Assembly: GCA_030587605.1 (NCBI GenBank)
Contig: JAUQYT010000216.1
Location: forward strand, 1-27,246
DNA: 27,246 bases
Reading direction: 5' to 3'
Source of the DNA: Candidatus Njordarchaeum guaymasense
Lineage (GTDB): Archaea > Asgardarchaeota > Njordarchaeia > Njordarchaeales > Njordarchaeaceae
The position numbers were made by a program, and so were the translations under genes. Under the pieces are notes generated by a model. It had not been told where the DNA came from. It did no database searches and was given only the letters and a program-made list of their open reading frames with translations. Below, piece by piece: positions 15,567 through 23,347 of the stretch. The stretch's first letter is position 1, and each line of letters begins with the position of its first letter.

Positions 15567-16076
15567 CTATCTTCTCGGCGGCCTTCTTCCGCGACCTCGG
15601 GGTCCCCGCTCGTCTAGGTCTCTGTAAAGTGGCCTGAATCTTGGTCTGAAGTCTCTGCCGCCGCCGCCAAAGCGTCTTGGCTGTTCTACAACTCTCTCTG
15701 AGAGGTTGTTTTCAGTGTTTACACTTGCGACTTCAGCGTCGGTATCTAAGACCTGCCCAAACCTGCCGATGTTCAGCCTCATGGATCCCTTGAAAACCGA
15801 GACGTAACCGTTCTTGATCTGTACGTTCTTTCCTTCGGAGACCTTGCTTATGGCATCGTCCCATAGTGTCAATAGAATCGATCCCGTTTCGTCGCCGACT
15901 AAGGCCTCAGCAACCTTATGTGTTGAACCATCGGCTCTGGAGCTGACCTCTCTTGCTGGACTCACATTAGAAACGTGGGCTACAACGTTTACCTGCCTAG
16001 AACGCTCGCTAAGTTCCCCAATCTTCATACTTCTTTCTTCAACCAATTCCAAAATCCTTCTTGCTAGCCAATTCAA
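15567..16076 (-). CDS. ssb: OB-fold single-stranded DNA-binding protein (archaeal SSB/RPA-like)
   Basis: This 169-aa protein has one OB fold followed by a glycine/arginine-rich tail. The OB region reads KIGELSERSRQVNVVAHVSN, then VAEALVGDETGSILLTLWDD, VQIKNGYVSVFKGSMRLNIG, which is the archaeal SSB/RPA pattern. The tail (FGGGGRDFRPRFRP and GRGRRPPRR) is basic rather than acidic, unlike bacterial SSB, and may bind nucleic acid. Start is uncertain: TTG at 16076 follows an in-frame stop directly, whereas ATG at 16028 begins at the OB fold and would give 153 aa. A TATA box at 16152-16161 lies upstream on the same strand. It probably protects single-stranded DNA in replication and repair. Confidence 0.85.
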   Translation of the reverse strand: MNWLARRILELVEERSMKIGELSERSRQVNVVAHVSNVSPAREVSSRADGSTHKVAEALVGDETGSILLTLWDDAISKVSEGKNVQIKNGYVSVFKGSMRLNIGRFGQVLDTDAEVASVNTENNLSERVVEQPRRFGGGGRDFRPRFRPLYRDLDERGPRGRGRRPPRR

Positions 16077-16400
16077 TTACTGCTTGACTACCAACCAGTT
16101 ACTCATAGTAAAACGAGTCCGGTGGCGTTCAAAAGAATAACGCTCTTAACCAATATTTAAACGTGTCGTGGCGAACTCACTTGCCCATCATATCAGGACA
16201 ATAGACAGCTTGCTCTGATGATTTCTTCGATGTCGGCTCAGGTGACAGATCGTCGTCGCGCTTGCGATCTTCTCATCTCTTCCAGTTGTCGAGCCTCAAT
16301 CTGCAACAACTTAAATATGGATCAAACTCACAGAATACTTTAAGGAACGTCACCATACACGAAATCTTTTGAAAGAAGGAAATACGGGGAGAGACATAAC
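16077..16400. other. Intergenic region with two divergent promoters
   Basis: AATATTTAAA at 16152-16161 serves as TATA box for ssb on the minus strand, and CTTAAATA at 16310-16317 for the protease gene on the plus strand. I see no further gene or conserved RNA between them. Confidence 0.5.
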
Positions 16401-17840
16401 ATGACGAGTTCCAGACCCGCATTCATGAAGTGCTTAACGGTCATTGCGATTCTTTCAACTGTTCTCTTGGTTTCGATCTCACCAGCTCTGCAGGCAACTT
16501 CCACGTCTCAGATCTCAGTAATAGAGAGCACTGTTACGGAAAACAATAGTGGTTCATCCTCTATTAGCGTTGGACCGGGATACCGAGTAGGATCATTTCC
16601 CGTGGGTCTTCAATCGGAGAAATTGCTGGTCATAAAAGCAAAACTCTCAGACAAAGACTTCACAACTCCAATGGCTCAGATAAACATGACCATGTCAAGC
16701 GGTGTGAGAAGCTACTATGAGGAAGTATCGTATAACCAGACAGTTATTGTCTCGACGATAATTCCAAAGAACTACACAATGCCGAAATCAGAATACGATT
16801 ATGGCCTAGATTCAGGGACCAATGAACCTAATGTAGAGAAACTCGTAGAAGACGCTCTTACTGCAGCTAAAAGCGATGTTGATTCACTGGGCAACTACTC
16901 GATCTTCAAGCACATTGTCGTTGTGCACTCTGGAGATGATGAAGCGATGCCTCCAAATGACCCAGCCGCCATCACCTCGCAATTCATCTACAGGGAAGGT
17001 GGCGCACTCTTCACAATAGGCGGAGTGAAGATAATGAATGCTTGCGTCGTATCCGACAAGGATCCTCTTGGGGTCATAGTACACGAACTGGGTCACAGTA
17101 TGGGTCTACCAGATCTCTACGATTACAGTATCGCTCCACAGGGGCACGGAGATGACTTTGTTGGTCCTTGGGACCTGATGGCTGAGGGGTCATGGAATCC
17201 ACGTCCGTATGGAACCTCTCCAAGTCATCAAACAACGTGGGGTAAGATCAAGTTAGGCTGGATCACACCTTCGAAGATAGTGAATATCAATCAATCTAGC
17301 ATTCAGAGTGGGCACAATGTGACTGTTCTCCTCGCCCCCGAGGAGTTAAATAGCGGAACTATAGCGATAAGAATACTATTGAACAATGGAACGTACTACT
17401 TGGTTGATAGTAGATGGAATATAGGGTATGACGCCGCATTACCATCGGGCGGTGTCTTGGTTTTATATTGTGATGATTCCAAGCTCAGTGGACATGGTCC
17501 TGTCAGACTTATGAATGCTCATGTTCTGGATTTAAGTAAAGCCCCATACAATGTAGGCGTGCCAGGCTACTATGACTTCTTTGGGGACCAAGACGCCAAT
17601 ATTGGAGTCAAAGTATTGAACAAGTGGACTAATAATGGAACTTTCAAGATACTAGTCGGACAATGGACCCCCGTCTACAATGCACCCTCAGAATACGTTG
17701 GCTCCACCAATATCCCTCTCGCCATCGTGATAGTTGGCTGTGCAGTATTCTTGATCGTGGTGCTGGTGGTTTACCTGAAGAAGGGAAGAAAGAAAACGCC
17801 TAAGGACTCAGGAAGTGTCCCTGTAATAAGAATATCCTGA
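16401..17840 (+). CDS. Secreted, membrane-anchored M6-like metalloprotease
   Basis: This 479-aa protein begins with a signal peptide (charged start, hydrophobic stretch at about residues 10-30, cleavage near ALQA). The zinc site is VHELGHSMGLPDLYD around residue 230, an HExxH motif followed by the Asp of M6-type peptidases (immune inhibitor A-like). Downstream DFVGPWDLMAEGSWNPRPYG, including the Met-turn-like segment, is typical of that clan. Near the C-terminus one transmembrane helix (about 440-462) and a basic tail KKGRKKTPK would anchor it outside the cell with the tail inside. The start has a GGGGAGAG ribosome site and a TATA box. Substrate unknown; processing of extracellular protein is likely. 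Confidence 0.83.
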   Translation: MTSSRPAFMKCLTVIAILSTVLLVSISPALQATSTSQISVIESTVTENNSGSSSISVGPGYRVGSFPVGLQSEKLLVIKAKLSDKDFTTPMAQINMTMSSGVRSYYEEVSYNQTVIVSTIIPKNYTMPKSEYDYGLDSGTNEPNVEKLVEDALTAAKSDVDSLGNYSIFKHIVVVHSGDDEAMPPNDPAAITSQFIYREGGALFTIGGVKIMNACVVSDKDPLGVIVHELGHSMGLPDLYDYSIAPQGHGDDFVGPWDLMAEGSWNPRPYGTSPSHQTTWGKIKLGWITPSKIVNINQSSIQSGHNVTVLLAPEELNSGTIAIRILLNNGTYYLVDSRWNIGYDAALPSGGVLVLYCDDSKLSGHGPVRLMNAHVLDLSKAPYNVGVPGYYDFFGDQDANIGVKVLNKWTNNGTFKILVGQWTPVYNAPSEYVGSTNIPLAIVIVGCAVFLIVVLVVYLKKGRKKTPKDSGSVPVIRIS

Positions 17841-18010
17841 AGTATCAGTGTCCCTAAACGGGAAAGGGAGTTGAGAACATCTTTCCGGAATCAATGTCTC
17901 TCAAACAACGCTTCTTTTTCCAATCTTCTTTTTTGCAAACGAAACTCTTAAGATGGTCTCCAGCGACTGGTTAGAAAAGCTTGTCGTCTGAGAGAACAAT
18001 TTCTGTTTCT

Positions 18011-19381
18011 TCACAGCTTTTCTAAAGGCGAGGTTACACCCCATTCTTTCAAGTTCTGTCTAACTTTGTCCTCAATCTTCTTGCTTGTCAATTTCTTCAC
18101 TTGATTGGGCTTGTATGAACCTATATCCATTATTATCTCTGTGATATGCTCCGGTGGCGTTACGTCGAAAGCCGGATTGAAAATCACTACTTTCCCGCTT
18201 TCTGGCTTGCCCCCAGTTGCTACTAAGTTTCTAGGCGGCCACTCGTCTAGCGCATTCGCAGAGGTGATCCCACGTCGCTTCTTATCCTGTGCCTCCAGCC
18301 TATAGGGATATATAAATTCTTCAAAGCTCCTTTCCTCAATGGGTATGTCCTTGCCAAACTCTGTGTCAAGGTCTATCGTCGAGTAGGATGTGCAATAATA
18401 GAATGGAAGCCCATGTTCGTAGAAGACTGAGGCTGCGTCAGCTGATCCAATCTTGTTTGCCACTGATCCATCCCTAGAGACTCGGTCCACACCTAGCATA
18501 GCCTTGTTTAGCCCGTACTTATGAATAGCTGCGTTGGTCATACCATCGGTTATTGCGATCACTGGCAGTCCGCAACGTAGTGCCTCCCACACAGTGAGTT
18601 TAAAACCTTGAGATCTAGGTCTTGTTTCATGGGAAATGAGCACAAGATCCATTCCATCAGCATAAGCCTCCTCGATGCCACACGTCGCGTGCGCCCCATA
18701 GGAGCCAGCTAGCCCTGCATTGCAGTGATGTAGGATTACGTCTCCGTCCTTGAGGTGTTTTCTAATCTCTTTCCTCGTGCAGGCGTTCAGCGCCAAGTCG
18801 GACGCGAGTATGTAGTCAGCTATATCTCTGACAACTTGTACTATGTCATCAGCCTTCATACCTTTGTTAAGAGCCTTCTCTGCGGCTGCCATCGCCAAGT
18901 TCACTGCCCACGGCAATGGCTGTGCTGTAGGTCTCGCATTCGCGATGAATTCCGCCTTCGGCTTTAGTTCTTTCATGAATGTCTGAGGGTCACTGTCTGA
19001 TTGAGCAGTGTTAACTGCAGCCAATAGCATGCAGTATCCGCCGGCAACACCTATGGCTTGGCTCCCACGTATGATCATCTCTTTGATCCCGGGGTCAGCG
19101 GCCTGCTTCCAATCTTTCGTTCTCCAAGTGGTGAGCTCAAAGGGGAGCTTAGTCTGGTCGAGGTAAACGAGCTCTTCATCTTCATGTCCGTAATAGATAG
19201 TTAGAGGAATGTGGGTCTTCTTGTGAACGTGTATTCCAACCTCTTCATCATATTCCAATCCGATCTTTTCAATTACACTGTCAGCGACGTTGGACAAGGG
19301 ACCTGTCCCTCCTGTGACCACAGTCTTGGCATCGAATTCATGGTAAACGGGACTGATTGCGTCTTCTGGTTCTAAAGTCAT
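18011..19381 (-). CDS. mtnA: S-methyl-5-thioribose-1-phosphate isomerase-family protein, extended
   Basis: This 456-aa protein belongs to the MtnA/eIF2B-like isomerases that turn methylthioribose-1-phosphate into methylthioribulose-1-phosphate. Landmarks are VYLDQTKLPFE, IIRGSQAIGVAGGY, ARPTAQPLPWAVN, HHCNAGLAGSYGA with the catalytic Cys, SHETRPRSQGFKLTVWE, GVDRVSRDGSVANKIGS with the catalytic Asp, STIDLDTEFG and PIEERS. It is about 100 aa longer than usual, with an N-terminal extension of roughly 60 residues before LDQTKLP and a C-terminal tail. The ATG has AGGAAATAGG upstream. mtnP about 3 kb away would supply its substrate. A ribose-1,5-bisphosphate isomerase role is less likely but not excluded. 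Confidence 0.83.
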   Translation of the reverse strand: MTLEPEDAISPVYHEFDAKTVVTGGTGPLSNVADSVIEKIGLEYDEEVGIHVHKKTHIPLTIYYGHEDEELVYLDQTKLPFELTTWRTKDWKQAADPGIKEMIIRGSQAIGVAGGYCMLLAAVNTAQSDSDPQTFMKELKPKAEFIANARPTAQPLPWAVNLAMAAAEKALNKGMKADDIVQVVRDIADYILASDLALNACTRKEIRKHLKDGDVILHHCNAGLAGSYGAHATCGIEEAYADGMDLVLISHETRPRSQGFKLTVWEALRCGLPVIAITDGMTNAAIHKYGLNKAMLGVDRVSRDGSVANKIGSADAASVFYEHGLPFYYCTSYSTIDLDTEFGKDIPIEERSFEEFIYPYRLEAQDKKRRGITSANALDEWPPRNLVATGGKPESGKVVIFNPAFDVTPPEHITEIIMDIGSYKPNQVKKLTSKKIEDKVRQNLKEWGVTSPLEKL

Positions 19382-19655
19382 ATTTTCCTATTTCCTTTAA
19401 ACCTTCCGATTAATGGTTACGACTCATCCTTTGAACATGCTTCTTTTTATCCAGAAGCACCAGCATTGCTATCTTTGGCGTTGCACTGACAATCCGTTCT
19501 CCTTCGATTCTTGTGTCATCTGCAAGGGTGGACCCCTAGACTATACTTTGCCACTCAAGTTGCTTAAGTTTAAAACAAGTAAGAATTGATGCACCCAATT
19601 CTCCTAGCATAACCCATGTGGATGCAAAACGTGGGCGCTTGGATCAGTGGTTTGG

Positions 19656-19880
19656 CTAAGCCTGATTCGTGTTCTTCTTTTCGCCTTCGAAGACGAATAA
19701 TTCGTCTATTGTTGTTCTTAGGGCTTTGGCTAGTTCGTGCGCCAGTATTAACGACGGGTTGTACTTTCCTTTCTCTATGTAAAGTATTGTTTCTCTTCTC
19801 ACACCCACTTTCTTAGCTAAGTCTTCCTGTGTAAGATCATATCTTGCTCTGAGTTCCTTGATTCTAGTTCTGAATGACAT
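19656..19880 (-). CDS. XRE-family helix-turn-helix regulator
   Basis: This 74-aa protein is a Cro/CI-type HTH domain: MSFRTRIKELRARYDLTQED, then LAKKVGVRRETILYIEKGKY and NPSLILAHELAKALRTTIDE. The closing LFVFEG is typical of small archaeal and bacterial regulators of this type, which are usually paired with a membrane protein gene. Its ATG overlaps the stop of the DUF2178-like gene (TGATG), so translation is coupled. It is the last gene of a four-gene operon. It probably represses the operon: a TAACA-CTA-TGTTA inverted repeat lies beside the operon promoter. DNA-binding role is well supported; the target is inferred. Confidence 0.9.
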   Translation of the reverse strand: MSFRTRIKELRARYDLTQEDLAKKVGVRRETILYIEKGKYNPSLILAHELAKALRTTIDELFVFEGEKKNTNQA

Positions 19881-20212
19881 CAGAAGTCGCCTTTCCTATT
19901 GAAGTATGAACGTAGTATAAGGAATGACAGACTAGATACGAGGAGCGATGCTACTAGTGCGTACCCGACTTCAAAAGCAGGTGAACCATAGAGTTCCTGA
20001 CTGATAATATTCACTAATAGAAGTGCTATCGTGAAATATTGGCCGATAATCAAAGCATATGTTGCTACCTTTCCAGTAATCCTTTGTGTCCGCTCATCCT
20101 GTGGAGGATAGCCGGACCTTCTACCTTTGAGGATCTTCCATACTATTACAACACCAATCAATACAATGATGGCGGCTATCGCGCCGGCGGGAATAAACCA
20201 CAGAGTATCCAT
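19880..20212 (-). CDS. DUF2178-like membrane protein
   Basis: This 110-aa protein has an N-terminal transmembrane helix (about residues 5-28), a charged stretch with the family-like motif DERTQRITGK, and two more helices (about residues 48-70 and 80-100). Such DUF2178 membrane proteins are commonly encoded next to small XRE regulators in archaea, as here. ATG at 20212 is preferred because GGAGGG lies seven bases upstream; an in-frame GTG at 20215 is an alternative. The stop overlaps the XRE start by one base. Function unknown; it may sense a membrane or stress condition together with the regulator. Confidence 0.75.
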   Translation of the reverse strand: MDTLWFIPAGAIAAIIVLIGVVIVWKILKGRRSGYPPQDERTQRITGKVATYALIIGQYFTIALLLVNIISQELYGSPAFEVGYALVASLLVSSLSFLILRSYFNRKGDF

Positions 20213-20226
20213 CACGCTTCCCTCCT

Positions 20227-20430
20227 CTAAGCTTTCGTCCGCCTCAATGTTGTGTTGAATGAGCCTATAATGCAGATTCCCACTATCCCGATCATTACCT
20301 CAATTCCAGTATGGCTCTCTCCCAAGATCGATTCTCCTACTACCATCAGAAGGGCTCCTATCAAACAAACTGAGACTCCGAAGGCAAGTATCGCGTATTG
20401 CCACCTTTTTATTGCCACATTCTTAATCAT
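20227..20430 (-). CDS. Small two-helix membrane protein (67 aa)
   Basis: The protein begins MIKNVAIKRWQYAILAFGVS and forms two transmembrane helices, at about residues 10-32 and 43-58, with a GESILGES turn between and a basic tail. The start has a GAGGAATG ribosome site. The 13-base box TAACCAAAAGTGA lies 25 bases upstream, as for the next small gene. The second half resembles the neighbouring 56-aa protein (GALxxxGxxxGE pattern), suggesting an old duplication. It sits 15 bp before the DUF2178-like gene in one operon. Function unknown. Confidence 0.7.
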   Translation of the reverse strand: MIKNVAIKRWQYAILAFGVSVCLIGALLMVVGESILGESHTGIEVMIGIVGICIIGSFNTTLRRTKA

Positions 20431-20455
20431 CGTTCATTCCTCAGTTGTCTAGTTG

Positions 20456-20468
20456 TCACTTTTGGTTA
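20456..20468 (-). repeat. Copy 1 of the 13-base leader box TAACCAAAAGTGA
   Basis: Identical to the copy at 20675-20687, and 25 bases before the ATG of the 67-aa membrane protein. The two leaders also share GAGGAAT ribosome sites, so leader and gene were probably duplicated together. Confidence 0.7.
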
Positions 20469-20477
20469 CAGCGCGCG

Positions 20478-20648
20478 CTAATGTGAGGGTTCTTCTTTCT
20501 TGAACTGTCTCTTCGACTTGATCATAGCAATGATCGCTAACGTTACTCCACCACCAATAAAAGAATAGCCAATCAATAGATCCTCTCCGAATAGGATTCC
20601 AAGGGCCACTAACGCACCTGCAAAAGTGGTGAGTTCTTCATTTTTCAT
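20478..20648 (-). CDS. Small membrane protein (56 aa), first gene of the XRE operon
   Basis: The frame encodes MKNEELTTFAGALVALGILF followed by GEDLLIGYSFIGGGVTLAII and a basic tail, giving two short transmembrane helices separated by GED. It starts with ATG at 20648 after a perfect GGAGGAAT ribosome site and ends at a TAG. The 13-base box TAACCAAAAGTGA lies 26 bases upstream. The gene spacing and strand place it first in the operon with the 67-aa protein, the DUF2178-like protein and the XRE regulator. Function unknown; a clean ribosome site and hydrophobicity pattern support that it is real. Confidence 0.72.
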   Translation of the reverse strand: MKNEELTTFAGALVALGILFGEDLLIGYSFIGGGVTLAIIAMIKSKRQFKKEEPSH

Positions 20649-20674
20649 TCTCTTATTCCTCCGTTACTCAATCA

Positions 20675-20687
20675 TCACTTTTGGTTA
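20675..20687 (-). repeat. Copy 2 of the 13-base leader box TAACCAAAAGTGA
   Basis: Identical to the copy at 20456-20468, and 26 bases before the ATG of the 56-aa membrane protein. Confidence 0.7.
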
Positions 20688-20923
20688 TCTATACATAACA
20701 CTATGTTAGATATAACGCATATCGCCTATTTAAAGCTATCGAATGGACACCTTTGTATGACATAGGAAATACAATACTGCCTAGACTGGACACGTTCTCT
20801 GTCCAATATACAGCAAGACAAGGTTTCATTGCTTTCCCCGATGATCTCATGGGAGGGAGCTGTAAAAATAGCGACTTATCGCTTTAGCCCTTCCGATTAA
20901 TGAACCTTGTCCGTGGGTTCCGC

Positions 20924-20931
20924 AAAAAAAA
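20924..20931 (-). terminator. Oligo-T terminator after the unknown acidic protein
   Basis: A run of eight T on the minus strand, about 20 bases after the stop at 20951, is a typical archaeal terminator. Confidence 0.55.
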
Positions 20932-20950
20932 CAAGAACAGATATAGAGGT

Positions 20951-22027
20951 CTACTGTTCTTCCTCTTCGGTTTTCCCTAGCGCTCGTTCCTCGAGCTTCT
21001 TCAGTGCCTTCTCCAGGTCCTTCTCTAGGTCCCCTTCAACCATCTTTGCAAAGCTCTCTTGCTCGGAGACTATTGTCGTTCTTTTCCCCTTGTCGTAGGC
21101 TCCCTTCACCAGAACATCAATGGCCTTTTCAGGCTCTTTTACCACGACTGCCTCTGATGCCTTGGGAGCAGGCATACTCTTCATCCTTACGAGCTTCTCA
21201 CCCATCTTCTTGATTCTAACGAGTGGCGTAGAGGTTGCTATACCTTCTTTGATGGACGAGAGTATCTCCCCTAGCTTCCTTTTTTCTCTGAACATTTCGA
21301 ATATGACGTGAGAGACTGACAATTCACTCATGATAGACACGGGTTTCTCGAGTTCAAAGATCAGGTCGTAGTTGTCATTTATGCACTCAACTTCCCGCTC
21401 TGTCTTCCCTGACCGTAGTCCGTCTATCACCTTCTCTGCTCTTTTTCGAGCGTTCTCTCTATTGAGTACAAATAGCTTCGATGCGTCATCAGGGCCCAAC
21501 CCTGTGATGAAAGTCATGAAGAATACAGCTGTATCAGCAGGTGTTGCTAGAGGATGATAAGCCCTCCACTCAGTTACGATGGGATGGACAAAACCCTCGA
21601 CGATCTCATTGACTTTGCCTTGAAACTCAAGAGAGGCGATAGAACCAATGCTGGTCGCTCTATCATCCAATTCGAGTAACTCAATTGCCCTGTCCACATA
21701 GGAGACAAAAACTGACCAAAGAAAGTTGTTCCACAATCCCTCTTTCTGAACAGACACAATATCGACGCCACTGATGTCCCCATAAATCTTGTCAATAAAC
21801 CTGAGGTTTTCCTTGACGTCGGCTCTTCCACCATCCTCAAGGAACTGCAACAGGTAGGCGGTCTGAGGCGATGTCTTGAACTTCTTAGAAAGTTCATCTA
21901 GTAACTTCTCTGGAATCGGTTCGAGTTCTATTGGTACTTCTTCTACTCCCGGCTCCCCTTTCTCCTTTGGAGCACTTATCCTACCGATTGCAAGCAACTC
22001 GCGCCTCAGACTCTCATCGTCTTCCAT
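20951..22027 (-). CDS. Uncharacterised helical, charged protein
   Basis: This 358-aa protein begins MEDDESLRRELLAIGRISAP and is strongly charged and helix-rich. It has no signal peptide, membrane segment or cysteine cluster. Residues about 100-250 include WNNFLWSVFVSYVDRAIELL and VHPIVTEWRAYHPLATPADT, a conserved-looking helical core. The C-terminal third (about 290-358) is a lysine/glutamate-rich probable coiled coil ending EEEEQ. The ATG at 22027 gives the whole frame. It stands alone, with its own terminator and an upstream AT-rich stretch. I do not recognise the family and suggest no function. Confidence 0.75.
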   Translation of the reverse strand: MEDDESLRRELLAIGRISAPKEKGEPGVEEVPIELEPIPEKLLDELSKKFKTSPQTAYLLQFLEDGGRADVKENLRFIDKIYGDISGVDIVSVQKEGLWNNFLWSVFVSYVDRAIELLELDDRATSIGSIASLEFQGKVNEIVEGFVHPIVTEWRAYHPLATPADTAVFFMTFITGLGPDDASKLFVLNRENARKRAEKVIDGLRSGKTEREVECINDNYDLIFELEKPVSIMSELSVSHVIFEMFREKRKLGEILSSIKEGIATSTPLVRIKKMGEKLVRMKSMPAPKASEAVVVKEPEKAIDVLVKGAYDKGKRTTIVSEQESFAKMVEGDLEKDLEKALKKLEERALGKTEEEEQ

Positions 22028-22263
22028 TGTCTTCCCAACTTCTCACATTTTCCCGTGAATTCGTTGGCAAATAAGTTTCTTCCACTCGTTCTGGTAAGCC
22101 ATGATCACAGTATATAGGAGATGGAATTGAGAAATAAACGCTCCGCTTGCAGATTCGCAACATGTCTTAACCGGTTACGACATTCCCAGTTTAAAAAGAA
22201 TCGCCGCGCATCTCCTTGGCAACTCATTCAAAAATAAGGGTATAAGTGTTTTGTGCTAGAAGC

Positions 22264-22288
22264 GACCGGGGGCGCAACGCTCCCGATC
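22264..22288 (-). terminator. Stem-loop after mtnP
   Basis: CGGGGGCG-CAA-CGCTCCCG forms an 8-bp stem (one G-T pair) with a 3-nt loop, about 15 bases after the mtnP stop. A T5 run follows some 30 bases later. It may terminate transcription or protect the 3' end. Confidence 0.5.
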
Positions 22289-22301
22289 AATGGTCTAGTT
22301 T

Positions 22302-23181
22302 TCACATTTGCGCATTTTTCAGGGCGTCCTTGCATTCGCAACCACGTTCCCTTGGTACCCTTGGGATGACGCTGAAAAGCAACTTGTTAACGTTGTCGAT
22401 GTTCTGCTTCATCGATCTCACGACCTGCTCTGCTGTGACAGGTTTCAAACCGTAGACATCGGTATCCGTAGGCATGGCTATGTTTGCAAAACATATTTCC
22501 GCTTCCCTAGCAAGAGCACACTCGGGATAGGCTGTCAATGCGGGACAAAGAAAACAATTATTGTTTACTTGTCTTTCCGACGACGTCCCATCCCTGTCTC
22601 TTGTAGAAAAGGGACTCTGCTCTCGTCGAGAACCTTGGTCCTTCGATACAGACGTACTCAAATGTGTCATGGTCCTTGGAGACTTCTTTACCGTGGATCT
22701 TCATTCCGAGTTTGGTTGCTGTTTCTACAATTGTCTTTCGGAGTTCAGGGCAGAATGGGTCAGCAAACGCCACGTGTCCTACAACGCCCCCGTCGAAGAA
22801 CGTTTGGTTCATTCGTGGTGCGGCTGTGAAACTCACAATTTGGTCGCATACTACGAATTCACCTGGCTTAATTCTCTCCGGCTGTAAGCTACCAACGGCG
22901 GCAGGGCTTATTACGCGAGTGACTCCCAGCGCTTTCATGGCCCATATGTTAGCCCTGAAGTTGATTCTGTGAGGTGGTATCCTGTGTCCTCTTTGATGTC
23001 TGACTAAGAAAGCTACTTTCCTCTCGCCAACGTAGCCCACGATGACATTGTCACTCGTTGCTCCGTAAGGCGTATACACTTTGAGTTCCTTGGCTTCCTT
23101 CATTATCTTTGGATCGTAGTTGCCTGAACCAGCGAAGACGCCTATCTCAGCAGTCTCACCCGGCTCGATCAAATCAACCAT
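22302..23181 (-). CDS. mtnP: S-methyl-5'-thioadenosine phosphorylase, interrupted by a 37-nt intron-like insertion
   Basis: The exon 1 frame (23181-22575) shows the MTAP family: GVFAGSGNYD, VYTPYGATSDNV, FLVRHQRGHRIPPHRINFRAN, SPAAVGSLQPERIKPGEFV and CIEGPRFSTRAES. After GWDVVG the frame runs into a stop. The next conserved block TAYPECALAREAEICFANIA and the purine-binding TDTD follow in another frame (22537-22302). Removing 37 nt at 22538-22574 joins G202 to M203-T204 and yields one 280-aa enzyme of normal length. The TTD-type Asp and C-terminal helix are needed for activity, so an unspliced product would be dead. MtnP splits methylthioadenosine with phosphate, feeding MtnA. Confidence 0.88.
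22538..22574 (-). other. Candidate pre-mRNA bulge-helix-bulge intron in mtnP
   Basis: The 37-nt segment contains a strong internal hairpin (AAACAA-TAA-TTGTTT with GACAA/TTGTC outside it). Around its ends the RNA can form outer helix GTC/GAC, 3-nt bulge ATT, central helix G(T)CGG/CCGC with one extra T, and 3-nt bulge AAA. Cuts at AA^A and AT^T give GGA ATG ACA (Gly-Met-Thr), matching MTAP proteins. This is called from sequence and family alignment from memory; no splicing data exist here. Confidence 0.7.
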
Positions 23182-23255
23182 ACGGATTCTCTCTCCATTC
23201 TAGCATTAGACGCGTACACTATTTCAATCAACTATGACTACTTGTGAATGTGGAA

Positions 23256-23286
23256 GATACCGAATATTTATTGGTATCGCTACCAA
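23256..23286 (-). promoter_or_regulatory. mtnP promoter with overlapping inverted repeats
   Basis: The TATA-like AATAAATATTC is flanked by GATACC/GGTATC (23256-23278) and partly overlapped by TTGGTA-TCGC-TACCAA (23271-23286). The placement on the likely TATA box suggests regulation of mtnP. The factor is unknown. Confidence 0.4.
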
Positions 23287-23347
23287 GGAGACCGCCTTAG
23301 GCGATAAACGGACTCACCACTCAGAGAGAAAACAGTTGAGTGGTTTC

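Larger units (their letters stand above)
20649..20950. promoter_or_regulatory. Promoter and operator region of the XRE operon; terminator of the unknown gene
   Basis: On the minus strand a TATA-like GTTATATC (near 20706-20715) is followed by TAACA-TAG-TGTTA (20696-20708) and the TAACCAAAAGTGA box (20675-20687). The inverted repeat beside the TATA box is where a repressor would act. The rest of this stretch, up to the T8 run at 20924-20931, shows no gene. Confidence 0.5.

Noticed and set aside
16201..16275. C/D box small RNA suggested by TGATGA near 16217
   Set aside because: No matching D box (CTGA) at suitable spacing and no terminal stem.
19382..19655. Small gene between mtnA and the XRE gene
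   Set aside because: Only a short frame without ribosome site on the minus strand (ending near 19417) was found; no support for coding.
22558..22600. Programmed frameshift or simple sequencing error in mtnP
   Set aside because: The disruption is a 37-nt extra segment with its own hairpin, not a one-base slip, and no slippery site is seen.
22302..22670. Separate 122-codon gene downstream of a truncated mtnP
   Set aside because: Its first 40 residues are antisense-like junk from the mtnP frame; only the part from TAYPEC is real and it is the C-terminus of mtnP.
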